NCBI RefSeq assembly: GCF_000337675.1
Contig: NZ_AOIB01000028.1
Coordinates: 210,140-274,139, forward strand
Source of the DNA: Natronococcus amylolyticus DSM 10524
GTDB taxonomy: Archaea > Halobacteriota > Halobacteria > Halobacteriales > Natrialbaceae
Direction of reading: 5' to 3'
Length of the DNA stretch: 64,000 nt
The notes under the pieces are model-generated. The model did no database searches. It had not been told where the DNA came from and worked only from the letters and a program-made list of their open reading frames with translations. Made by a program: the position numbers and the translations under genes. Of this stretch, positions 27,538 through 34,715 are shown one piece after another. Position 1 is the first letter of the stretch; the number at the start of each line of letters is the position of its first letter.

Positions 27538-28134
27538 ATGACGATACCAAATCAGAGGGAGAGAGGAGGAGTTGACCGGCGAACGATCCTTCGAGTACTG
27601 GGCGCCGTGAGCGTGCCAATCGTGAGCGGTTGCCTCAGCGGGGACGAGGACGACGGTGGCGACGAGACGGAGGATACGAACGACGAGCCGTCGGACGACG
27701 GTGGCAACGACGAACCATCGGACGGCGGTGGCGACGACGAGAGCGGGGAAAGCGTCGGAACCGCCGAGATTACGTTTCTGGACGAGACGTATACCTACGA
27801 CGACGCCTCGTGTGAGGAGAGCAGGACCTTTCCACCGGAGAACGAGATGATTCGCCACCGAGATGTGGATGACGAGATCGAGTTCTGGGTCGAACGTCAC
27901 GATCCAGCCGAATCCGATGTCGTCGACGTCCACCTCTCGTTTCCGACCGGCGATCCGGACGAGACGATCGGCGAAGTGGAAGCGTACGACGCCCAGACGA
28001 CCGTCGACGAGATCGAGTTCGAACTCGGCAGCGGCACGTCGGGCAGCCTCCACCTCGAGCCCTCGTCCCATATGAACGACGACGTAGAACACGACCCCGA
28101 CGGCGGGGAGGTAACCTGGGAGATAGCATGCTAA
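27538..28134 (+). CDS. predicted Tat lipoprotein with acidic linker, unknown function
   Basis: 198 residues. A Tat-type motif (DRRTILRVLGAVS) and a lipobox (IVSGC, about residue 32) are followed by a Gly/Asp/Glu-rich linker with near-repeats of the type DEPSDDGGND (about 35-75). A compact domain of about 120 residues follows with a single Cys in the middle (YDDASCEESRTF) and one at the very end (VTWEIAC), possibly a disulfide. The linker may come from slipped-strand repeat expansion. The globular part is not recognised. It is third in a run of four co-directional genes. Confidence 0.7.
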   Translation: MTIPNQRERGGVDRRTILRVLGAVSVPIVSGCLSGDEDDGGDETEDTNDEPSDDGGNDEPSDGGGDDESGESVGTAEITFLDETYTYDDASCEESRTFPPENEMIRHRDVDDEIEFWVERHDPAESDVVDVHLSFPTGDPDETIGEVEAYDAQTTVDEIEFELGSGTSGSLHLEPSSHMNDDVEHDPDGGEVTWEIAC

Positions 28135-28156
28135 CACGAGAGACACCGACGGTACG

Positions 28157-29212
28157 GTGCCGCGCGACGACTTCGGCGAGGGGGACCTCGTCGTCACCGC
28201 CGAGCCGACGGAGGGCGTAGCGATGGTCCTGCACTTCCTGAAGGCGACGAGCGTCTTCCTCAGGACGCTCCCGTTCGTCGCGCTGCGGATCGCCGTCGGG
28301 ATCCTGTTCGGCCTCGTCACAGTGGTCTATTTCGGGATCGTCGGCTGGCTGGTGCTGACGCTGCTCGACGCGGGGACCGTCTCCGGACCGATCGGCGGGA
28401 TCGGGTTGCTCGTCGCGACCCTGCTCTTCCTGGCCGCGATGCGCTTCGCCCGTCGGTACGTCCTCTACATGGTCGCCGCGGGCCACGTCGCCGTCATCGC
28501 CCACATTGTCGAAACCGGCGAGACGCCGCGAAACCAGCTCGCGTTCGGGACCGGACAGGTGCGGTCGCACTTCAAGGAAGCCAACGCCCTGTTCGTCGTC
28601 GATCAGCTGGTGAAGGCGGCGATCAGGCAGTTCAACAACACCGCCATCTCGCTGTCGAATCTGGTGAGCTTCGTTCCGACGCTCTCGAACATCCTCACCG
28701 TCCTCCGGAAGGCGATTGGGCTCGCCGCCTCCTACATCGACGAGGCGATCATCGCTTACGTCTTCATCGCCGAGGAGGAGAACAACTGGCGAGCAGCCCG
28801 GGACGGCGTCGTTCTCTACGCGAAGACCTGGAAGTCGATCCTCGGCTCGACGCTGGCGATCATCCTCGGGATGTACGCGGTGGCGTTCGGACTGTTGCTG
28901 GCGCTGACGCCGCTGGCTGCCGTCTTCGGAAGCCTCTCGCCGACGTTCGAGCTCCTCGGCTGGGTCGCCGTCGCCGGGATCGGCCTGACGGTCTACCTCG
29001 GCGTCCTCAGACCCTGGGTGAAGACCGTCGTGATCACGACGTTCCTGATCGAGTCCCGCGAGCTGACGCCGGACAGCGAGACAGTCGACTTCCTCGAGCG
29101 CCGTTCGAAGAAGTTCCGGGAGCTGACGGCGAAGGCCGACGCCGAGGAGGCGGAGTCCTACCCGACCGAGGGCTCGTCGGACGGCGACGTTCCGAGAAGG
29201 GAGCCCACCTGA
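28157..29212 (+). CDS. multi-pass membrane protein, unrecognised family
   Basis: 351 residues from GTG 28157; an in-frame ATG at 28223 (MVLHFLKATSVFLRTLPFV) is the alternative. I prefer the GTG because the codons between the two have the usual third-position G/C. About six helices: two pairs at 35-95 and 95-125, amphipathic loops around 130-200 (RSHFKEANALFVVDQLVKAA, SYIDEAIIAYVFIAEEENNW) and two strong helices near 235-300, with a charged C-terminal tail (about 310-351). The general shape recalls choline-transporter-like proteins, but I cannot confirm it. It is the last of the DUF4870-lipoprotein-lipoprotein-membrane run. Confidence 0.7.
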   Translation: MPRDDFGEGDLVVTAEPTEGVAMVLHFLKATSVFLRTLPFVALRIAVGILFGLVTVVYFGIVGWLVLTLLDAGTVSGPIGGIGLLVATLLFLAAMRFARRYVLYMVAAGHVAVIAHIVETGETPRNQLAFGTGQVRSHFKEANALFVVDQLVKAAIRQFNNTAISLSNLVSFVPTLSNILTVLRKAIGLAASYIDEAIIAYVFIAEEENNWRAARDGVVLYAKTWKSILGSTLAIILGMYAVAFGLLLALTPLAAVFGSLSPTFELLGWVAVAGIGLTVYLGVLRPWVKTVVITTFLIESRELTPDSETVDFLERRSKKFRELTAKADAEEAESYPTEGSSDGDVPRREPT

Positions 29213-29413
29213 AACCACGTCGCCGGACGATAGGGAGCCAGCACGACCCGCCGGGGCCTGTAAAAGAGCGACACCGTGTTTCCGATGAATTTTCGAAGTC
29301 GCACGCCGACGTACTCGCGTCGTCCCGTCGATTCGGTACGAGTTCGAGACCGTTCGGTATGTGTGTGAGTGTCTTACGGAAAGCATATTAGCGACTGGTG
29401 TCGTTCGTATTAC

Positions 29414-29524
29414 ATGGCACAATACGCGACCGACCGATGTACTGACTGCGGTGGACGAAAGATCGCTCGGGCCGACAGCTCCGTCTGGTGTCCGAACTGC
29501 GCCCTCTTCCGTCCCGATACGTAG
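29414..29524 (+). CDS. 36-residue zinc-ribbon microprotein
   Basis: A short gene with ATG 29414 and TAG 29522-29524. It encodes MAQYATDRCTDCGG..., with two CxxC knuckles: CTDC (residues 9-12) and CPNC (26-29), 13 residues apart. This is the standard spacing of a single zinc ribbon. Haloarchaea have many such CPxCG-type microproteins; a few studied in Haloferax affect biofilm formation or swarming. It is preceded by A/T-rich sequence (AAAGCATATTAG, about 25 nt upstream), which would suit a leaderless start. It stands alone, and its target is unknown. Confidence 0.7.
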   Translation: MAQYATDRCTDCGGRKIARADSSVWCPNCALFRPDT

Positions 29525-29665
29525 CCGCCTCCGGCCGGGTCCGACCGGTCAGGGCGAGCTCGCCATCGAGCGGGCGTCAGTCCGAAGAACCTGCTCGAGC
29601 CGAGGGAGACGCTCCTCGCGTCTCACCTTCGAGCGAGCGCACGAGTGCAAACCACGGTTGTCCTC

Positions 29666-30223
29666 TCAGAGACCGTCGCTAGGTTGGGTCGTTCGGCTCT
29701 CGCTCAGCAGATGCGTAAGCGTTCGCTTGACTCGTTCCGGGTTCGGAACGCTGCGAAAGGTGACATCGTCGGTCGACGTTCCGGCCGTGTAGACCACGAC
29801 GTCGCCGAACGAGAGCGCCCGCTCGAGTGCCGATTGGTTGTACGCGGTGTTTTGGACCCTGTCGAGGCGGACCTGCGTGACGTCTCGAGAGATGAGCCCG
29901 TGTTTGACGTAGATCTCCTCGTCGGTGATGACGTACAGCAGCCGGATCCAGTTGAGGTACGTCGCGCCTACCTGTCCGGCGCCGGCCAGGACCAGTGCCA
30001 GCGGCAGATACGCCACCCAGGACGGAACGGTCTCGCCGGTGATGACCCCCGAAAGCCAGACCGTAAGCACGATCCCGAGCACTGCGAGACCGATCCCGAA
30101 CGCGACCGAGGCTGCGATCGTCAGCCACGAGGGACGGCCCGCCCACTGAACCTGCTCGTCGTCGGTGAGGTGAAGCCAGTCCGCGGCCGCGAGGTCGTCG
30201 TACGACTCGTGCGTTTCCTCCAT
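29666..30223 (-). CDS. PH-domain membrane protein (YdbS/bPH2-like)
   Basis: 185 residues from ATG 30223 (MEETHESYDDLAAADWLHL). It opens with LTDDEQVQWAGRPSW, the usual lead-in of bacterial PH-domain membrane proteins. Two membrane helices follow (about 33-60 and 67-90), then the PH-like domain (about 95-170; YVITDEEIYVKHGLISRDVTQVRLDRVQNTAYNQSALERALSFGDVVVYTAG). The family acts at the membrane in an unknown way. The frame stays open upstream of 30223, but the residues there are not convincing. Confidence 0.88.
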   Translation of the reverse strand: MEETHESYDDLAAADWLHLTDDEQVQWAGRPSWLTIAASVAFGIGLAVLGIVLTVWLSGVITGETVPSWVAYLPLALVLAGAGQVGATYLNWIRLLYVITDEEIYVKHGLISRDVTQVRLDRVQNTAYNQSALERALSFGDVVVYTAGTSTDDVTFRSVPNPERVKRTLTHLLSESRTTQPSDGL

Positions 30224-30447
30224 CGGTACTACGTTTCGTCTCTTCGATACTGGTCCTTTCGGACGATGAGGTCGTCTCCCGACCACCGGCGAGTGCCCTC
30301 GACCCCATCGATCCACGAAAACGATACCCCATCCGTTACGCTGAGTCGGCTTTTGACTTCCCCGTCTTCCTCACTATTTCACGTCGTACGCCGTGTGAGT
30401 CGTGCGCCGACGAGTTACCCTTCCGAGGCTCCGAATCGTCGAGGCAG

Positions 30448-30858
30448 TCAGTGCATGAGCATGCCGTACTCGGCTTTCATGCATCGATCCTGAACAACTT
30501 TAATTCCGGCGCGCTCGGCCCGCCGTGTGGCCGTCTCGTTACTGATACCGAGTTGCATCCAGACCGTTTGCACGTCGTCGCGCTCGAGTACCGCGTCGAC
30601 GATGTCGTCGACCTCGTCGCTCGGGCGGAAGATCTGCACGATATCGATACTCGTCTCGACGTCGGAGAGTGAGGCGTAGGCGGGTCGTCCGAATACCTCA
30701 TCGGCGTAGGGGTTGACCGGAACGATCTCGTAGCCCTTTCGCTGAAGGAACGCGGGGACGATGTGGGCAGCTTTCTCGTAATCCGTGGACGCCCCGACCA
30801 CGGCGACCCGCTCTAACTCGAGGATCTCCCGGAGTTCGTCGTCGTCTTCGACTGGCAT
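30448..30858 (-). CDS. CoA-binding domain protein (YccU-like)
   Basis: 136 residues from ATG 30858 (MPVEDDDELREILELERVAVVG). It is a single Rossmann-like CoA-binding domain: VAVVGASTDYEKAAHIVPAFLQRKGYEIVPVNPYADEVFG, then IDIVQIFRPSDEVDDIVDAVL, VWMQLGISNETATRRAERAGIKVVQDRCMKAEY. The final D-R-C-x-K-x-E is typical of the small YccU-type family, which binds CoA but has no proven reaction. It stands alone. Confidence 0.88.
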   Translation of the reverse strand: MPVEDDDELREILELERVAVVGASTDYEKAAHIVPAFLQRKGYEIVPVNPYADEVFGRPAYASLSDVETSIDIVQIFRPSDEVDDIVDAVLERDDVQTVWMQLGISNETATRRAERAGIKVVQDRCMKAEYGMLMH

Positions 30859-31065
30859 ACGGTATGTTGTCGGGCCAATCGATTGAGTGTACCGACACCG
30901 GGTAGCTTGACAGCAGTACCTCACAGATCGGCGACCCCCTCAACGTTCGCGGACCTCTTCAGGTGGCGTCCGGACTGCCTCGACTCCGGAATCGTCTTCG
31001 AACGTCGGTGATGAGTTCGCCCATGGCCATTCGATACCTACAGTTCCGGAATCGAACGGTCGCAA

Positions 31066-31725
31066 CTACTCGTCGCTGGAAAAGCCAATCTCGTCGTGTG
31101 AGCCGTCACAGAACGGCTTGTTCTCCGACGCGCCGCACCGACAGAGCGCGACCGAAGAGTTTCGAACGGTCTCCGTCCCGTCCTCCCCTCGAATTTCGAA
31201 CTGGCCCTGGATCTGAACCGGTCCATCCGGTCTCGGAGTAACCGTGAGTACGCCGTCGTCGTCATCGGACTGCGTGTCCGACTCGGGGGCGTTCTTCGCT
31301 CCGGGTGCCCGGAACTCCGCCTCGACATGACCGTTATCACAGAGCGGTTTGTTCTCCGACGCGCCACACCGACACAGCGCGACGCGCGTGTCCTTTAGTA
31401 CAGTCGTCTCGTCCGGAGTCACGATCTCGATATTGCCACGGAGATACAGCGGCCCATCGGGCCAGACGGTGACGACGTTCGTCTCCGGAACCCGTTCTTC
31501 CGGTCCGCCGTCCGTTCGGTCGAACTGTAGTGCCCCTGTCGGACACTCCACGATCACGTCCTCGAGGTCGTCGACGTCGGCGTTGTCCGGTTCGATCCAC
31601 GGTCGCTTATCGGGGTCGAACACCTCCGGAAGCCCGCGAACGCACTCCCTGGCGTGAATACACCGGTTGACGTCGTAGCTGACTTCGATTCGATCTCCAG
31701 AGTAAGTGTGAACGTTCTCCTCCAT
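31066..31725 (-). CDS. ferredoxin-like domain fused to two CDGSH iron-sulfur domains
   Basis: 219 residues from ATG 31725 (MEENVHTYSGDRIEVSYD). First a divergent mono-cluster ferredoxin domain (about 10-70; CIHARECVRGLPEVF and VECPTGALQF). Two CDGSH domains follow (about 85-140 and 160-215) with the ligand sets CRCGASENKPLCDNGH and CRCGASENKPFCDGSH. Each CDGSH set keeps three Cys and one His for a [2Fe-2S] cluster, but the first reads CDNGH instead of CDGSH. The protein should therefore carry up to three clusters and act in electron transfer or in iron/redox sensing. An acidic linker (about 140-160) separates the CDGSH units. No partner gene adjoins it. Confidence 0.88.
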   Translation of the reverse strand: MEENVHTYSGDRIEVSYDVNRCIHARECVRGLPEVFDPDKRPWIEPDNADVDDLEDVIVECPTGALQFDRTDGGPEERVPETNVVTVWPDGPLYLRGNIEIVTPDETTVLKDTRVALCRCGASENKPLCDNGHVEAEFRAPGAKNAPESDTQSDDDDGVLTVTPRPDGPVQIQGQFEIRGEDGTETVRNSSVALCRCGASENKPFCDGSHDEIGFSSDE

Positions 31726-31956
31726 AGTGGTCCTCCCATCGACAATGTCAAAATACACCACGATAGACGATAGCACTGTTGGGGGAAAGACGTGGTTCCG
31801 GTTCGGGTGCCAGTGAGAACTCCGACATGGGGGGACGAGGGATCATCGCCCGGAACGGACGCAATAATCGCTATTTCGCACTGTCAGCGCTCTCTCTTCC
31901 TGCGCCCGATCGCGTCCGTATCAGTTCTCGATTCCCGGGGAGTTCTGTGGCGCCAG

Positions 31957-32304
31957 TTACGTACCGTCCTCATCGTCCTCTTCACCATCCTCGTCCTCGG
32001 CGTCGGTATCGCGGCCGTACCCCTCTACCTCTTGAATTTCGGCGTCGTCATCCCCGTCGTCGGTTTCGGTTTCGTCCTCCTCGTCGTCGCTGTCGTCGTC
32101 ATCCTCAGTTTCGTCGTCGCCGGTCTCGTCCTCCGTTTCGTCTTCGTCCGTTCCGCCGTCTTCGTCCCCGTCAGTGCCCGTTTCCTCCCCTTCGGTCTCT
32201 TCCGGTCCTTCGTCTCCGAGATCTCCGCAGCCTGCCAGTCCAGCTACTGCACCCACGCCAACGAGTGACACCATCCGGCGACGAGTCAGGGTTCGATCTG
32301 TCAT
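31957..32304 (-). CDS. very acidic predicted Tat lipoprotein
   Basis: 115 residues. MTDRTLTRRRMVSLVGVGAVAGLAGCGD gives a twin-arginine motif and a lipobox (LAGC, Cys about 26). Nearly all of the mature chain is Asp/Glu with Gly and Thr (DEDGGTDEDETEDE type), without a folded domain. It may be a charged surface tether or a degraded precursor of a longer lipoprotein. The acidic codons (GAC/GAG) make long open frames on the opposite strand, which I ignore. The start has a well-formed signal, so I accept it as a gene. Confidence 0.65.
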   Translation of the reverse strand: MTDRTLTRRRMVSLVGVGAVAGLAGCGDLGDEGPEETEGEETGTDGDEDGGTDEDETEDETGDDETEDDDDSDDEEDETETDDGDDDAEIQEVEGYGRDTDAEDEDGEEDDEDGT

Positions 32305-32729
32305 AATGCAACTCTGGTACGGCGGAACGGGGTAATAAGGACGGCCGATAGTTCGAACGATCAGTATGGATTAGGCGTACTCCGGCTGAATTAGTGCTTT
32401 GATGGGTGTAACTAAATCAGTTAGCCGCACCGTACTCGTTTGCCGTCGCAAGGTATCGAACCCGAAGCCCGCGCTTTCGGTTGTCGGTAGACGTCACCGC
32501 GGTTCTGTGGCCAGGAGTAGGGAGTACCGAACGACAGGCCGAACGACCTACCTGGCACCGTCTGGCCGGGTCGGTTTGCAGAACGGACGGGACGCTGGAC
32601 CGACTCGGCCGGTACCCGCAAACACTCCTCGGAAGCTGCAACGTGAGCGACTGACACTGCCACGAGCGTAAAGAACCCCTTATACCCGTCTCGCGCTCTG
32701 AGGGCGGATATAACGCCACTGAGTGGCGT
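32305..32729. other. 425-nt gap between acidic lipoprotein and membrane cassette
   Basis: No gene is accepted. Minus-strand frames here give Arg/Ser/Pro-rich chains without haloarchaeal composition. The right end carries the terminator hairpin of the membrane cassette. The segment AAAGAACCCCTTATACCCG (about 32672-32690) could be a promoter or RNA element, but I cannot assign it. Confidence 0.4.
32713..32729 (-). terminator. hairpin directly after the membrane cassette stop codon
   Basis: ACGCCACT-G-AGTGGCGT is a perfect 8-bp inverted repeat abutting the stop codon of the gene at 32730. On the minus strand it is followed by TTATAT. It is probably a terminator or an mRNA 3'-end stabiliser. Confidence 0.5.
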
Positions 32730-33470
32730 CTACCTGTCCTGTCCTATCATTCCTCGTTGCCACATCCACTTCGAGATAAACATCGTCCCGAAGACGGCGA
32801 TAATGATAACGGCGTAGATCGGATCGCCGGGAAGGAACGCAAAGTAGCCAAACTCCAGGAGCAGGTTCGCAACGAACGCCAGCGAGAGAGCAATAGCCGC
32901 GACTTTGGGGAAGTCTCTCCCGAACTGGGCGAAGATCGCACCGAAGATCGCCGGAACGAGATAGAGCTCGAGCGCGTTCTGCCAGAGTTCCGGGAGGGCC
33001 TGAAACACCGAAACGAGCCCGAGAACACCGACGGTGAGGATGGTGATATTGACAAATATCGAGCCGGCGATTCCCAGCGTAGAGATGATATCTCCTTCTG
33101 GTGTGCCGATTTCGACGTCAGCAGCTTCCTGTGCTGCCGCAGAGCTCGGCAGTCGGAGGTTGGAGATGTTTCCCGACAGAAACGCCATGTACGTCCCGGA
33201 AACGCCAAGAACCGGGTAGTAGGAGATCGGCTCGACGAGCCAGAAGGCACCCCAGGCGCCGACCACGGATATGATGCCACCCAGGATAGCACCTGCTGGC
33301 GGGAGAATTCCGTACACGCTGAGCAGGACCATAGCCGGTCCGAAGGAGAGTGCGACGGCGAGCAGATTCGTTCGTCGTCCCCATTTGTTGATATACGGAA
33401 CGAACTCCTCTTCGTACACTTCCTCCGTCGAGCGATCCGTAGAACGTTGTTGGGTTTGTTTTCCAGCCAT
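32730..33470 (-). CDS. multi-pass membrane protein, large subunit of a two-gene cassette, function unknown
   Basis: 246 residues with about seven membrane helices after a charged N-terminus (about 1-35; EEVYEEEFVPYINKWGRR). A striking conserved-looking cytoplasmic or re-entrant segment lies in the middle (about 90-135): GVSGTYMAFLSGNISNLRLP followed by SSAAAQEAADVEIGTPEGDIISTLGIA. I recall similar GNxSNLxxP...GTPEGDxIST segments in uncharacterised bacterial membrane proteins, without a proven function. The gene starts 1 nt after the stop of a 72-residue membrane protein, so the two probably form one complex, perhaps a transporter or channel. Confidence 0.75.
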   Translation of the reverse strand: MAGKQTQQRSTDRSTEEVYEEEFVPYINKWGRRTNLLAVALSFGPAMVLLSVYGILPPAGAILGGIISVVGAWGAFWLVEPISYYPVLGVSGTYMAFLSGNISNLRLPSSAAAQEAADVEIGTPEGDIISTLGIAGSIFVNITILTVGVLGLVSVFQALPELWQNALELYLVPAIFGAIFAQFGRDFPKVAAIALSLAFVANLLLEFGYFAFLPGDPIYAVIIIAVFGTMFISKWMWQRGMIGQDR

Positions 33471-33471
33471 C

Positions 33472-33690
33472 TTACCACAACCCGCCGAGCGTTACCTGCG
33501 TCAGGACTCCTGCAAACAATCCCACGATCATCGCCGTTCCGAGAGCCCACTCTCGTATCCACTGAACGTCCCTCGAGTCGGCGATGTGCAGTAGTGCAAG
33601 CATCATGAGCCCGCCGACGGCGACGGAAGCGGTAAACGGACTTCCGGACATGACCTCCCCGGTAGCGAGGTACCCAAAGGCACCGAGCAT
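33472..33690 (-). CDS. small membrane protein, partner of the 32730 gene
   Basis: 72 residues with two helices: about 1-38 (MLGAFGYLATGEVMSGSPF then TASVAVGGLMMLALLHIADS) and 45-70 (WALGTAMIVGLFAGVLTQV). It ends 1 nt before the larger membrane gene, in the same direction, so it is translationally coupled to it. I do not recognise it on its own. The size and arrangement suggest a small accessory subunit. Confidence 0.7.
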   Translation of the reverse strand: MLGAFGYLATGEVMSGSPFTASVAVGGLMMLALLHIADSRDVQWIREWALGTAMIVGLFAGVLTQVTLGGLW

Positions 33691-33868
33691 AGCCGCGGCG
33701 CTGATAACGGGACATCTGTACGGTCTCGAGCGAAACTTCGAACGGGTGCTCGGTGGGACTATCCCTGCTGTTCTACGGAGATACAGCGAGAGTGTCCCGG
33801 GGCTTGCCCCCGAGGTACTTTACGGCTCAGGGATCCGGAGGGGTCCCACCCGACAGGTGAACGCTCGC

Positions 33869-34225
33869 TTAGACACCGGCATAGCCAGCGAGATCCAGGT
33901 ACGGCGTTACCACGGATCGTTCGACGGCCAGTTGCACCGACTCGCTCTCTCGATCGTAGTCGACGAGGTTCATCTCCTGCAACAGCGGCAGGTGATGGTG
34001 TGCCAGATCAGTGAGGATCCGCTCGTACCACTCGTACGACGGGTTCTCCTCCTTGATCGCGATGTACTCGGCGAGATCTCCGAGCGAAATGGCCGCAGCT
34101 TTCTGAGCCAGGTAGGCGATCGTTTTCTGACGACGTGCGTGCGAGAACGCGACGAAGAGTTCCGTCGGGGTGATTTCGGAACGGTTCTCGTCAGGTTGGT
34201 TCGGACCGTGAGCGTGGGGCATCAT
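33869..34225 (-). CDS. winged-helix DUF7344-type regulator
   Basis: 118 residues starting MMPHAHGPNQPDENRSEITP. The core is TELFVAFSHARRQKTIAYLA...ISLGDLAEYIAIKE, then YERILTDLAHHHLPLLQEMNLVDYDRESESVQL. This is the pattern of haloarchaeal winged-helix proteins in which helix 1 carries the S-x-x-R-R-x-x-x-x-x-L motif and the helix after HHHLP leads into the wing. These are thought to be transcription factors; a fold of about 90 residues leaves room for dimerisation only. It stands alone, so the target is unknown. Confidence 0.8.
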   Translation of the reverse strand: MMPHAHGPNQPDENRSEITPTELFVAFSHARRQKTIAYLAQKAAAISLGDLAEYIAIKEENPSYEWYERILTDLAHHHLPLLQEMNLVDYDRESESVQLAVERSVVTPYLDLAGYAGV

Positions 34226-34398
34226 AGGCGAGTGAGGTACTACACCGATACAGCGCGAGCCAACATCTCTTGAAAGCCAACATCAGTAGAGTACGTCTAC
34301 CCTCGGATGAGCGAAGCGTAATTATAACCTTTGTCGTTGGACTCACTGCTCAAGCGGATCGCTTGACTTTGGTTGACAAATCGTCCCAAAATGACAAT

Positions 34399-34617
34399 TT
34401 ACTCTTCGAGAACGGTCGGCTCGAAGCGGCGGTCGTCCGGCGTATCCTTTTCGATCGTTACGCCCCAGTTCGGAGCATCAGCGGCCGGAGAGACGATTTC
34501 CCACGTTCCCTCGACGGCCGCTCCGTGTCCGAACGCGGTGAGAACCAGGTCTTGAAGCTCGTGCTCGAACGCTGCTGTTGCATCCCTGGTGGAGTGAGGA
34601 GAGTGATTGGATTCCAT
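34399..34617 (-). CDS. small haloarchaeal protein, unknown function
   Basis: 72 residues: MESNHSPHSTRDATAAFEHE, then LQDLVLTAFGHGAAVEGTWEIV, then PNWGVTIEKDTPDDRRFEPTVLEE. It is acidic and could form a helix followed by beta strands. Codon use fits the region, and a purine-rich CTCACCTATC (minus-strand GATAGGTGAG) lies just upstream. I do not recognise a family, though the G-T-W-E-I-x-x-P pattern is suggestive of a small haloarchaeal domain. Confidence 0.55.
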   Translation of the reverse strand: MESNHSPHSTRDATAAFEHELQDLVLTAFGHGAAVEGTWEIVSPAADAPNWGVTIEKDTPDDRRFEPTVLEE

Positions 34618-34715
34618 GATAGGTGAGAGAGCGGAACGACGCGTGATCGCTGTACTCTCACACCTTTCAAGCTCCGAACATTAATAACGGTGTCGTTCAT
34701 CTCGAACGACCAGTG

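Noticed and set aside
32417-32719. 100-residue minus-strand frame before the membrane cassette
   Set aside because: The composition is rich in Arg, Ser, Pro and Cys and poor in Asp/Glu, unlike any real gene here.
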